Positions 27,417-35,378 of a stretch of DNA of 64,000 nucleotides are shown in pieces (position 1 is the stretch's first letter; every line of letters begins with the position of its first letter). Location: the NCBI RefSeq assembly GCF_032098525.1, contig NZ_CP134890.1, positions 1,550,001 to 1,614,000 on the forward strand, read 5' to 3'. The stretch is from Flavobacterium sp. PMTSA4 (GTDB lineage: Bacteria; Bacteroidota; Bacteroidia; Flavobacteriales; Flavobacteriaceae). Made by a program: the position numbers and the translations under genes. The notes beneath the pieces are model-generated. The model was not told where the DNA came from. It saw nothing but the letters and a program-made list of their open reading frames with translations, and did not search any database.

Positions 27417-27440
27417 CGCAAAGTCGCAAAGTCGCAAAGA
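27417..27440. repeat. Three tandem CGCAAAGT units
   Basis: CGCAAAGT at 27417, CGCAAAGT at 27425 and CGCAAAGA at 27433 stand in perfect 8-bp tandem. A further CCGCAAATTCGCA follows at about 27448. They occupy the only sizeable gap between paaD and paaG. Confidence 0.6.
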
Positions 27441-27462
27441 CTAAAACCGCAAATTCGCATAT

Positions 27463-27963
27463 TTATTTTAAACATTTGAAGTAGTCAAATGGTTCTAAAC
27501 AATCTTCGCATTTAAACAATGCTTTACATGCTGTTGACCCAAACTGACTAACTAATTTTGTGTTGAATGAACCACATTGTGGACATTTCACTACTTTTTT
27601 ATTTCCAAGAAGTGCTTCTTTATCCGCTGATTCAGATAATGGCGAAGCAATTCCGTATTTTTCTAACGCTTTTCTACCTTTTTCTGTTATCCAATCGGTT
27701 GTCCAAGCTGGTGATAATATTAATTCAACTTTGGCTTTGTAACCTTTGTCTTTAAATGCTTTTACAATATCTTCACCAATAACATCCATCGCAGGACAAC
27801 CACTATAGGTTGGTGTTATTTGAACTTCAATAACATTATCAACTTTCTTTACCGAACGAACAACTCCCATTTCCATTATTGATAAAACCGGAATTTCTGG
27901 ATCTGAAACTGTTTCGAGTATTTCGAATAGTTTTTGGTCGATATGTTCTAAAGTTTGTGTCAT
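27463..27963 (-). CDS. paaD: Phenylacetyl-CoA epoxidase assembly protein PaaD
   Basis: 166 residues. The N-terminal MIP18/DUF59 domain has VSDPEIPVLSIMEMGVVRSV and TPTYSGCPAMDVIGEDI, with the reactive Cys. The C-terminus carries a four-cysteine site (CPQCGSF ... CKALFKCEDC), as in PaaD, which helps mature the Fe-S/diiron parts of the epoxidase. It sits one base after paaC. Confidence 0.93.
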   Translation of the reverse strand: MTQTLEHIDQKLFEILETVSDPEIPVLSIMEMGVVRSVKKVDNVIEVQITPTYSGCPAMDVIGEDIVKAFKDKGYKAKVELILSPAWTTDWITEKGRKALEKYGIASPLSESADKEALLGNKKVVKCPQCGSFNTKLVSQFGSTACKALFKCEDCLEPFDYFKCLK

Positions 27964-27964
27964 T

Positions 27965-28717
27965 TTACCATTCCATTTTTGGAAAAGTGCGTTGCATGTA
28001 TTGCATTTCAGTTAATAAATAACCTAAATGTTCTGTATGAATGCCTTGTTTTCCTCCTTTTTGGAAATATTGAATATCTAGTGTTTGTAATGTTGCTTCT
28101 TCTAGAACTTCATTTATTTTTTTATAAAAAGGTTCTTTTAGTGATCGAACATCAACTCCAATTCCTTCATTAATCATAGCTTTATCAGCATCAGTCACAT
28201 GAAATAACTCGTCTGTATAAACCCACAAATAATTTATAGCGGTTTGAATTCTAGAATGGCTTTCTTCAGTTCCATCACCCAATCGTTTTATCCAATCAGA
28301 AGAAAAACGCACATGATAACTTACTTCTTTGATACTTTTTTTAGCAATGGCAGCAAGGATTTCATCTTTGCTATTTTGTAATTCATTCAACAGTAACAAG
28401 TGAAAATTATCAAATAAAAATTGTCTTGCAATTGTATATCCAAAATCACGATTTGGTTGTTCTACTAGAAGCACATTTTTGTATTCTCTTTCATTTCTTA
28501 AAAAAGCAATAGTGTCTTCTGTTGATTCATTACCCAATATTTTAGCAGCATATTGGTAATAACTTCTTACTTGTCCAAACAAATCGAGAGAAATATTGGT
28601 CATTGCAATATCGGTTTCCAAACTTGGTCCATGACCACAAAGTTCTCCTAGACGTTGAGCTAAAATCAAGTCATTATCTGCTATTCCGTAGATGTATTGA
28701 ATTAAATTTTCTTTCAT
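27965..28717 (-). CDS. paaC: Phenylacetyl-CoA epoxidase structural subunit PaaC
   Basis: 250 residues, ferritin-like fold and partner of PaaA. LILAQRLGELCGHGPSLETDIAMTNISLDLFGQ (about 17-49) and KEVSYHVRFSSDWIKRLGDGTEESH (about 129-153) are PaaC blocks that retain several acidic and histidine residues but form no full catalytic diiron site. It begins one base after paaB and ends one base before paaD. Confidence 0.93.
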   Translation of the reverse strand: MKENLIQYIYGIADNDLILAQRLGELCGHGPSLETDIAMTNISLDLFGQVRSYYQYAAKILGNESTEDTIAFLRNEREYKNVLLVEQPNRDFGYTIARQFLFDNFHLLLLNELQNSKDEILAAIAKKSIKEVSYHVRFSSDWIKRLGDGTEESHSRIQTAINYLWVYTDELFHVTDADKAMINEGIGVDVRSLKEPFYKKINEVLEEATLQTLDIQYFQKGGKQGIHTEHLGYLLTEMQYMQRTFPKMEW

Positions 28718-28718
28718 C

Positions 28719-29000
28719 TTACATGTGTTTCAATTCGTCTGGAAGTTCATAAAAAGTTGGATGACGATAAGCTTTATCTTTTGCTGGCTCGAAAAGTTCA
28801 GCGCTATCATCTGGATTAGAAGCTGTTATTTGAGCTGATGGAACAACCCAAATACTTACACCTTCCATTCTTCTAGTATAAACATCACGAGCATTTTCTA
28901 AAGCCATTGTAGCATCGCTTGCATGCAATGAACCACAATGACGATGTTCTAATCCGTTTTTACTTCTTATAAATACTTCCCAAAGCGGCCAATTTTTCAT
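28719..29000 (-). CDS. paaB: Phenylacetyl-CoA epoxidase subunit PaaB
   Basis: 93 residues, the normal PaaB length. WPLWEVFIRSKNGLEHRHCGSLHASDATMALENARDVYTRR is the complete family signature. PaaB bridges PaaAC pairs into the larger epoxidase complex. It lies between paaA and paaC with gaps of 1-2 bases. Confidence 0.95.
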   Translation of the reverse strand: MKNWPLWEVFIRSKNGLEHRHCGSLHASDATMALENARDVYTRRMEGVSIWVVPSAQITASNPDDSAELFEPAKDKAYRHPTFYELPDELKHM

Positions 29001-29002
29001 AA

Positions 29003-29959
29003 TTATATTGCTTGTTTTTCTTCATTATTTGTTTGCTTCTCGGCATATGCCATAGCAGCATTGCGAACCCATTTTCCGTTTTCCCATGCATTTACTCTAG
29101 CAGAAATACGTTCTTTATTACATGGTCCGTGACCTTTTACTACTTGCCAAAACTCATCCCAATCTAATTCTCCAAATTCATAATGTTGCGTTTCTTCATT
29201 CCATTTTAAAGTTGGATCAGGAATTGTTAAACCAATCATATCCGCTTGTGGAACCGTTTGGTCGACAAATTGCTGACGCAATTCATCATTAGTTTTTCGT
29301 TTCAACTTCCATTTCATAGATTGTTCGGTGTGAACTGAAGCATCGTCAGTTGGTCCAAGCATCATTAGTGATGGAAACCACCAACGATTTAAAGCATCTT
29401 GAGCCATTTCTTTTTGTTCTGGAGTTCCATTTGCCAAAGTCATCATAATTTGAAATCCTTGACGCTGATGGAAACTTTCTTCTTTACAAACACGAACCAT
29501 TGCTCTTGCATATGGACCAAAAGAAGTAGAACACAACGGCACTTGATTGATAATGGCTGCACCATCAACTAACCAACCAATTGCACCCATATCAGCCCAA
29601 GTTAATGTTGGATAATTAAAAATACTAGAATATTTTGCTTTACCTGAATGCAATTGTTCATACAATTCTTCTCTTGAAACACCTAAAGTTTCACAAGCAG
29701 AATAAAGATACAAACCATGACCTGCTTCATCCTGAATTTTTGCAAGTAAAGCAACTTTTCTTTTTAAAGAAGGTGCACGTGTTATCCAATTTCCTTCTGG
29801 CAACATTCCAACAATTTCAGAATGTGCATGTTGAGAAATTTGACGAATATGCGTTTGACGGTATTTTTCGGGCATCCAATCTTTTGGTTCGATTTTTTCG
29901 TCGCGTGCAATTTTTGCATCGAAAATTTCTTCTAAATTCTTAATTTCTTTTTCTGACAT
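29003..29959 (-). CDS. paaA: Phenylacetyl-CoA epoxidase catalytic subunit PaaA
   Basis: 318 residues, diiron monooxygenase. The iron ligand motifs are visible as LAKIQDEAGHGLYLYSA (about 92-108) and VCKEESFHQRQGFQIM (about 156-171), both E/D-x-x-H. HSEIVGMLPEGNWITRAPSL upstream and RRKTNDELRQQFVDQTVPQAD-like text (KRKTNDELRQQFVD) downstream match PaaA. With PaaB, C and E it epoxidises phenylacetyl-CoA using O2. Confidence 0.95.
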   Translation of the reverse strand: MSEKEIKNLEEIFDAKIARDEKIEPKDWMPEKYRQTHIRQISQHAHSEIVGMLPEGNWITRAPSLKRKVALLAKIQDEAGHGLYLYSACETLGVSREELYEQLHSGKAKYSSIFNYPTLTWADMGAIGWLVDGAAIINQVPLCSTSFGPYARAMVRVCKEESFHQRQGFQIMMTLANGTPEQKEMAQDALNRWWFPSLMMLGPTDDASVHTEQSMKWKLKRKTNDELRQQFVDQTVPQADMIGLTIPDPTLKWNEETQHYEFGELDWDEFWQVVKGHGPCNKERISARVNAWENGKWVRNAAMAYAEKQTNNEEKQAI

Positions 29960-29988
29960 AACTTTTCAATTAATAATTGACAATTAGT

Positions 29989-31062
29989 TTAAACACCAAA
30001 ATCTACAACCACTTTATCGGTTGTTGGCACAGCTTGACAACTTAAAACCAAACCTTTTGCCACTTCATGAGCATCGAGCGCATAGTTTACTTTCATTTCT
30101 ACTTCGCCTTCTAAAACTTTGCATTTACAAGTACTGCAAACGCCACCTTTACAGGCAAAAGGCAAATCAGCACCAGCAGCTAAAGCACCGTCAAGAATGT
30201 TATCATAAGCTTCATCCATGACGAAGTGAAACTCTTTTCCTCCATCAATAATGGTTACATCGGTTCCTTCAGCTTTGTGCTCAACAATTCTTTTTATTCT
30301 TTCTTTGTCTTCATCTGAAATTCCAGATGTAAACAATTCGTAATGAATTTTATCTTTTTCTAAACCAGCAGCATTTAATTCATCCCGTAAAAGAAAAATC
30401 ATATCTTCCGGTCCGCAAAGAAAACAATCATCTACCGATGGAATATCAATAATTTTATCTGCTAGAAGTTGCATTTTTTCCTTTGTGAAACGTCCGTTAA
30501 ATAACTCAACACTTCTATGTTCTTTTGTTAAGAAATGAAATATTTCAAAACGACCAAAGTATCTGTTTTTCAGCTGTTCAATTTCTTCTTTAAAGATAAT
30601 TGTTTTTACACTTCTATTCAAATAAAACAATTTGAATGTACTATTTGGTTCTTTTGCTAAATGTGTTTTTATGATAGAAAGTATAGGTGTAATTCCACTT
30701 CCTGCAGCAAATGCAATATAATTTTTAGCTTTATCTGAATCAACATCAACATTAAACTTTCCACTTGGCGGCATGATTTCAATAAAATCTCCTTTTTTTA
30801 ATGTTTCGTTTACAAATGATGAGAACAAACCACCATTAATTTTTTTTACGGCAACTTGCCATTTATTTTCAACTGGACTTGAACATAATGAATAAGAACG
30901 TCGTTCTTCATGTCCATCAATAACTGACTTTAGTGTTAAATGTTGTCCTTGTTTATATTGAAATTCTGGAACTAATTCATCAGGAATTAGAAAAGTAACT
31001 ACCGAACAATCTTTTGTTACTTTGTCAATATCTTGAACTTGAATATTGTAAAATTTTGCCAT
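29989..31062 (-). CDS. paaE: Phenylacetyl-CoA epoxidase reductase PaaE
   Basis: 357 residues. The N-terminal FAD domain has RRSYSLCSSP near 54-63, the NAD domain has FAAGSGITPILSIIKTHL near 113-130, and the C-terminal plant-type [2Fe-2S] ferredoxin has CKGGVCSTCKCKVLEGEVEM with a last Cys in LVLSCQA. It passes electrons from NAD(P)H to PaaA. It is the first enzyme gene after the tetR gene, with a -7 box and a perfect 20-bp palindrome directly upstream. Confidence 0.95.
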   Translation of the reverse strand: MAKFYNIQVQDIDKVTKDCSVVTFLIPDELVPEFQYKQGQHLTLKSVIDGHEERRSYSLCSSPVENKWQVAVKKINGGLFSSFVNETLKKGDFIEIMPPSGKFNVDVDSDKAKNYIAFAAGSGITPILSIIKTHLAKEPNSTFKLFYLNRSVKTIIFKEEIEQLKNRYFGRFEIFHFLTKEHRSVELFNGRFTKEKMQLLADKIIDIPSVDDCFLCGPEDMIFLLRDELNAAGLEKDKIHYELFTSGISDEDKERIKRIVEHKAEGTDVTIIDGGKEFHFVMDEAYDNILDGALAAGADLPFACKGGVCSTCKCKVLEGEVEMKVNYALDAHEVAKGLVLSCQAVPTTDKVVVDFGV

Positions 31063-31081
31063 TTAATTGAAATAATTACAA

Positions 31082-31101
31082 AAACTAACAATTGTTAGTT
31101 T
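31082..31101. promoter_or_regulatory. Perfect 20-bp palindrome, probable TetR/PaaR operator at paaE
   Basis: AAACTAACAATTGTTAGTTT is an exact palindrome. It lies 20 bases before the paaE start and directly after the predicted transcription start, between paaE and the tetR-family gene. Repressor binding here would block the paa operon. Confidence 0.75.
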
Positions 31102-31107
31102 ACTATG

Positions 31108-31115
31108 CAAATTTA
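31108..31115 (-). promoter_or_regulatory. -7 box TAAATTTG for the paa operon
   Basis: Minus-strand TAAATTTG fits TAnnTTTG and ends 6 bases before the palindrome at 31101, so transcription would begin at its edge. No convincing -33 TTTG is visible. Confidence 0.6.
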
Positions 31116-31185
31116 ATCAATTTTTTAATTGTTTACGAAAACGTTATAATTTTTTAACGTTTAGCTTATAAAGTAAAAGATTACA

Positions 31186-31755
31186 TCAAACAATTCCTCT
31201 AAGAAGTGCTTCTGACATATGGTTTCTTAGCGAAGTTTCGGTTAGCCCTTTTTTCTTTCCATACCAAAGGTAAAGTGTACGTAAAGTTGAAAGCATAGAA
31301 AAAATAATAACCTCAGAATTCAGGTTTTTTATCTCGTTATTTTCAATTCCCTTCAAAATAATTTCTCTAAAATTCTGTTCATATTCTTCTCTCATTTTGA
31401 TAAAATAAACTAATTCTTCATCTGTTAAATGCATCCAATCATTATTTAAACAAGCTAAAGCTTCAGGATTTCTAAGTGTAATGTCAATGTGTAGCTGAAT
31501 TACTTTCTCAATTTTTTGGATGGTAGAAGTTTCAGAAGATACAATATCATTCATAACAGCTGTAAACTCTTCGGCTATGTCAATCACAATCAAAACTAAA
31601 ATTTCTTGCTTGGATTTTATATGATTGTATAGACTTGCCGCTTTTATGTTCATGGCTTGTGCAATATCACGCATGGTTACAGCGCTATATCCTTTTTCTT
31701 TAAAAAGTTTTGCAGCACAATTTATGATTTCAGTTTTTCTATCGTTTACTTTCAT
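31186..31755 (-). CDS. TetR-family transcriptional regulator (PaaR-like)
   Basis: 189 residues. The helix-turn-helix is TEIINCAAKLFKEKGYSAVTMRDIAQAMNIKAASLYNHIKSKQEIL (about 8-53), textbook TetR. The C-terminal ligand domain is generic. It stands directly ahead of paaE on the same strand, so control of phenylacetyl-CoA catabolism is likely, by analogy with PaaR repressors of Thermus and others. A palindrome upstream of its own gene shares the TAAC-N4-GTTA core with the paaE palindrome, suggesting autoregulation. The ligand is inferred, not seen. Confidence 0.9.
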   Translation of the reverse strand: MKVNDRKTEIINCAAKLFKEKGYSAVTMRDIAQAMNIKAASLYNHIKSKQEILVLIVIDIAEEFTAVMNDIVSSETSTIQKIEKVIQLHIDITLRNPEALACLNNDWMHLTDEELVYFIKMREEYEQNFREIILKGIENNEIKNLNSEVIIFSMLSTLRTLYLWYGKKKGLTETSLRNHMSEALLRGIV

Positions 31756-31762
31756 ATGCTTT

Positions 31763-31770
31763 CAAATATA
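31763..31770 (-). promoter_or_regulatory. -7 box TATATTTG for the tetR gene
   Basis: Minus-strand TATATTTG fits TAnnTTTG. The start codon at 31755 is 7 bases downstream, so the leader would be very short. Confidence 0.5.
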
Positions 31771-31788
31771 AAAATAATTTCGGCTTAG

Positions 31789-31802
31789 GTAACTTTTGTT
31801 AC
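31789..31802. promoter_or_regulatory. Inverted repeat GTAAC-N4-GTTAC between tetR and rhodanese
   Basis: GTAACTTTTGTTAC lies in the divergent gap; with flanks the arms reach 7 bases with one mismatch. Its core TAAC-N4-GTTA equals that of the paaE palindrome, so it may be a second site for the TetR protein. Confidence 0.5.
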
Positions 31803-31824
31803 TTACAACTGGTTCTTATTGCTA

Positions 31825-31832
31825 TACTTTTG
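31825..31832 (+). promoter_or_regulatory. -7 box TACTTTTG for the rhodanese gene
   Basis: TACTTTTG fits TAnnTTTG exactly and lies 22 bases before the ATG at 31855. A TTTG at 31795-31798 is 26 bases upstream, rather far for a -33 element. Confidence 0.6.
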
Positions 31833-31854
31833 TAATTAATTTAAAACTAAAACT

Positions 31855-32163
31855 ATGGGATTGTTAAACATATTAGGTTTATCTGGAAAATCAGAAAGCG
31901 TAAAAGATTTTGTTGAAAAAGGCGCAATAATTATTGATGTGAGAACTGTTGGTGAATATAGAGAAGGACATATTAAAAATTCTAAAAATATTCCACTTGA
32001 TACAATATCTGCAAAAGTTGAAGAAATTAAAAAATTAAACAAACCTATAATTGTTTGTTGTAGAAGCGGAATGCGAAGTGCTCAAGCGGCTTCAATTCTT
32101 AAAAATAATGGTATTGAATGTATGAATGGCGGCGGATGGCAAAGTTTAGAAAGTAAATTGTAA
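31855..32163 (+). CDS. Single-domain rhodanese
   Basis: 102 residues, one rhodanese domain. AIIIDVRTVGEYREGHIKNSKNIPLD is the N-terminal family block and IVCCRSGMRSAQAASIL holds the active-site loop CRSGMRS with its persulfide cysteine. FNGGGW-like NGGGWQSL closes the domain. Likely a cytoplasmic sulfur carrier or thiosulfate sulfurtransferase. Its stop directly abuts the stop of the convergent response regulator gene (no spacer). Confidence 0.9.
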   Translation: MGLLNILGLSGKSESVKDFVEKGAIIIDVRTVGEYREGHIKNSKNIPLDTISAKVEEIKKLNKPIIVCCRSGMRSAQAASILKNNGIECMNGGGWQSLESKL

Positions 32164-32811
32164 CTAAATAATATTATTATCTCTAGCTTTTTGAATGGCT
32201 TCAATCTTAGAATGCACCTGAAGTTTATTATAAATATTCTCAATATGTTTTCTAACTGTAGAAGGAGAAAGAAAAAGATTTTCAGCAATTTGATTATAGT
32301 TTAGTCCTTTGCTCAATTGTTCCAGAACTTCTACTTCTCGAGTTGTAAGCTTAATATCTTCTTGTTCTCTATTTTCAAAATCAACAGGATTTCTGAGAAG
32401 TTTCAAAGTTTTTAATGCTATTGAAGGATTCATTGCTGCACCACCATTCAAAGTTTCAATAATTCCCTGATATAATTCTTTTGGGTTTACTTCTTTTAGT
32501 AAATAACCATCAGCGCCTGCTTTTATTGCATTAAAAATGTTTTCATCATTATCAAAAACGGTAAGCATGATGATTTTAATCTGAGGAAATTTTGACTTGA
32601 TAATCTTTGTGGCTTCAATTCCATTACATAATGGCATTTCTATGTCCATTAAAATTAAATCGAGATTTTTGTCTTTTTCTAATTTCTGCTGTAAATCTTT
32701 ACCATCAATTGCAGTAAATTTTAATGTCAAATCTTCAAAAAAAGAAAGTTTTTCTGCAATGGCTTTTTGCAAAAAAACATTATCATCAACTATGGCTATT
32801 CTTATCAGCAT
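32164..32811 (-). CDS. NarL/LuxR-family response regulator
   Basis: 215 residues. The receiver domain has IAIVDDN at the start, the phosphoacceptor Asp56 in LILMDIEMP, LTVF near 82 and KAGADGYLLKEV with the conserved Lys. The LuxR helix-turn-helix (about 150-212) is LTTREVEVLEQLSKGLNYNQIAENLFLSPSTVRKHIENIYNKL. The kinase gene lies 201 bases upstream on the same strand. NarL-type regulators bind inverted half-sites 2 bp apart; two matching near-palindromes lie nearby at 35966 and 37924. Confidence 0.93.
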   Translation of the reverse strand: MLIRIAIVDDNVFLQKAIAEKLSFFEDLTLKFTAIDGKDLQQKLEKDKNLDLILMDIEMPLCNGIEATKIIKSKFPQIKIIMLTVFDNDENIFNAIKAGADGYLLKEVNPKELYQGIIETLNGGAAMNPSIALKTLKLLRNPVDFENREQEDIKLTTREVEVLEQLSKGLNYNQIAENLFLSPSTVRKHIENIYNKLQVHSKIEAIQKARDNNII

Positions 32812-33012
32812 TTAAAATTAAAAGTGGATTAAAAAAAGTCCTTTCCAAATCCAAAAGTGTACTTATTACTTCTATGGTTTGAAAAGGACAACAATAAAAA
32901 CAACCAGTTTTTATCTTCTATTTTTTTCAAACAACCACAATTTGAATTACAAAGGTGTTTATATAAAATCGATAAAAAAATACGACAAATGACGTATTTG
33001 AATGTTTTTGTT

Positions 33013-34911
33013 TTAAATTATTATTTCTAAAATTACGAAAGTACCGTTGTTTTTAGATGAATTGATTTCAAATTTTCCGCCAATATCATCTATTCTTTTT
33101 TTCATGTTATTGATACCATTTCCTAGTTTTATTTCGTCAAATGAAAATCCAACGCCATCATCTTTTATTGTTATTTTCATTTTATTATCCTTTTTTGAAA
33201 TTGATATTTTTATTGATGATGCACTTGCATATTTGATAGCATTATTAATAGCTTCTTGAATAGTTCTGTAAATATTCATACCTTCAACTGACGAAAATTT
33301 TACTTCTTTCAAATCATCATCTACATCAAAACTAAAGTCAATTTCGTCTTTAGCCAATTTTGCTTTTTCAACAAAATTGTGAATTCTGGTTTGCAAATCT
33401 TCTAAAGTAATTTCGCTTTTATTCATTGCCCAAATAGTATCGCGAAGTTCAATTATTGTTGATTTTGCAAAATCACTTATTCCAGACAATTTATCATCAA
33501 GCTTTGAATTGTTTATATCAAAAGCATATTTCACATTATCTACAGAAGAAATTATAAACGTTAGTTGCGAACCTATGTTATCGTGCAAATCTCTTGAAAT
33601 TTGAAGGCGTTGTTCTTGTAACTTGTTTTGAGTTTCAATTTTATCAATAGCCGACTTTAATTCAAATTCTTGTTGTTCTTGATTTCGTTTTAATTTTTGT
33701 TGTCGATATATTAAAACAGAAATCACTATCAAACCAATTGTAATCAAAGATAAAATCAAAAACTGAGTGTTTTTTGTTTTTATTTCTGTTTCTTTTTTTA
33801 CAATATTGGCTTTTGCCTGAAGTATTTCTTTTTCTTTCTTTTCATTTTGATATTTTACTTCTAGCTCAGAAAAAACTTTATTTCGTTCTTCGTCAAAAAC
33901 TGAATCTCTTATTTTTATATACTGTTCCTGGTCAGCAACTGCTTTTTGAAAATCTTTAATTCTTGTATAATATTTTGCTCTTGATGCGTACAAATCACGC
34001 AATTTTTCAGCACTATTACTTTTTTTGGAAAATTCATATGCTCTAGCAAAATAATCTTTTGCAGAAGAATAATTCTTTAACTCAGAATCAATTATTGCAA
34101 GATTGGTATACAAAGTTGCCAATCCATAATAATATGGAACATTTTCAATGTCATTATTCTTTTTATGATTTATCTCAGTAATTTTTAAACCTGAAGTCAA
34201 CCATCTTTTGGCTTCTTTATATTTTTTTTGTTTTAATAAAGTATTTCCAATATTGTTATAAGTAGTTGGAATAGACAAAGTATCACTTCCTTTAAAATAA
34301 CTTAATGCTTTTTTATGATAAAACAAAGCGCTATCGGGTTTGTTCCAATCATCATAATTTATGGCAATTGCATTAAGTGTGTGCCAATGTTTTTTTAGAT
34401 TTTTTTCGTTTTTCTCTAGAATTTTTAAAGCTTTTTTGCCATATTCAATTCCTTTTTCAAAACTTTCATAGTCATGATAATCAACCGCCAAAATAGAATA
34501 ACAGAGTATTATCCAAGCTTGATTGTTTTCTTTTTCGGCAATTTTCAAGCATTTTAAAGTATAATCAATAGCTTTTTCATATTGTCCTTGGTTGTTGTAG
34601 ACTTTATTAAGATTTAAATAAACTGTCAATAAAGAGTTCAAATCCTCTTTTCGTTGTAAAAGTTTAATGGCTTTTTCACCATAAATTACAGCACTATCTA
34701 ATTGATTAAAATCTGTACAACGAGCATTTTTACAAAAATAATATTGACCTTCATCTGTTTTATTCTTAATGGCTTTTTTTGCCATTTTAAAATAATAATC
34801 CGAAGAATCGACGGATGTAAATGCTTTACCTAGAAGTTCTTGAAGATTTTTATTTTGACCATAAGTAAAATTGAATACAACAAATGATAAGAAAATATAA
34901 AACTGTTTCAT
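33013..34911 (-). CDS. TPR-containing sensor histidine kinase (HisKA_3 type)
   Basis: 632 residues. A signal peptide (about 1-19) is followed by a periplasmic array of TPR-like repeats from ~70 to 340 (KAIDYTLKCLKIAEKENNQA, GIEYGKKALKILEKNEKN, KEAKRWLTSGLKITEIN). One transmembrane helix lies near 384-401 (FLILSLITIGLIVISVLI). The dimerisation helix LQISRDLHDNIGSQL carries the phospho-accepting His443. The ATPase lobe has EAINNAIKYASA (N box) and DDGVGFSFDEIKLGNGINNMKKRI (G1/G2). It should phosphorylate the adjacent NarL-type regulator. The signal sensed is unknown. Confidence 0.93.
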   Translation of the reverse strand: MKQFYIFLSFVVFNFTYGQNKNLQELLGKAFTSVDSSDYYFKMAKKAIKNKTDEGQYYFCKNARCTDFNQLDSAVIYGEKAIKLLQRKEDLNSLLTVYLNLNKVYNNQGQYEKAIDYTLKCLKIAEKENNQAWIILCYSILAVDYHDYESFEKGIEYGKKALKILEKNEKNLKKHWHTLNAIAINYDDWNKPDSALFYHKKALSYFKGSDTLSIPTTYNNIGNTLLKQKKYKEAKRWLTSGLKITEINHKKNNDIENVPYYYGLATLYTNLAIIDSELKNYSSAKDYFARAYEFSKKSNSAEKLRDLYASRAKYYTRIKDFQKAVADQEQYIKIRDSVFDEERNKVFSELEVKYQNEKKEKEILQAKANIVKKETEIKTKNTQFLILSLITIGLIVISVLIYRQQKLKRNQEQQEFELKSAIDKIETQNKLQEQRLQISRDLHDNIGSQLTFIISSVDNVKYAFDINNSKLDDKLSGISDFAKSTIIELRDTIWAMNKSEITLEDLQTRIHNFVEKAKLAKDEIDFSFDVDDDLKEVKFSSVEGMNIYRTIQEAINNAIKYASASSIKISISKKDNKMKITIKDDGVGFSFDEIKLGNGINNMKKRIDDIGGKFEINSSKNNGTFVILEIII

Positions 34912-34948
34912 GAATATTGTTTATTCTCTAAAAATATAAAAAGTAAAG

Positions 34949-35230
34949 TTAAGTTGTTCTCTTTGGGTAATTTTGTTTAAACAATTCAAAGCCTAATTCA
35001 TAGACGCTTTGACTTATGGTTTGGTTTATTTGAACTATTTTTTGTTTCAAATCTTCTGATAAAACCAATTGCTGACTTTGTTTTTTCTGTTCAACAGTAA
35101 GCTGAACCATAGCTCTTTGAAGATTTAAAATAGTACTCTTAAATTTTTTCTTTTGATTGTTTATCATGAAGCTTATATAAAGCACAAAACCCAAAATAAA
35201 GAAAAAAAGTAGCATTAGAAGGAAAGTCAT
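34949..35230 (-). CDS. Small single-span membrane protein with coiled coil
   Basis: 93 residues. One hydrophobic helix spans about 2-22 (TFLLMLLFFFILGFVLYISFM); the remainder is a basic, Gln-rich coiled coil (KKKFKSTILNLQRAMVQLTVEQKKQSQQLVLSEDL) ending FELFKQNYPK. No family recognised. It lies 37 bases upstream of the sensor kinase gene on the same strand and may be part of the same transcript. Confidence 0.7.
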   Translation of the reverse strand: MTFLLMLLFFFILGFVLYISFMINNQKKKFKSTILNLQRAMVQLTVEQKKQSQQLVLSEDLKQKIVQINQTISQSVYELGFELFKQNYPKRTT

Positions 35231-35328
35231 AACTATTGTGAATTAAAAGTAAAACGTTCTTAACCTATTTTTTATTTGATTGTTTTTATTACTCCTAGAA
35301 TTGGCATTACTTATTAGGATTATAGGAT

Positions 35329-35358
35329 AAAAAAGACCTGAATTCTCAGGTCTTTTTT
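35329..35358 (-). terminator. Intrinsic terminator after the 35379-35909 lipoprotein gene
   Basis: AAAAAAGACCTGA and TCAGGTCTTTTTT form a perfect stem around ATTC, with A/T tails on both sides, 20 bases beyond the stop at 35379. Confidence 0.85.
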
Positions 35359-35378
35359 ATGTTCTGCATTATCTACTT

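Noticed and set aside
32838..32888. Inverted repeat GTCCTTTCC...GAAAAGGAC upstream of the response regulator
   Set aside because: The arms are short and mismatched with a 34-base loop; no promoter-related position is clear.
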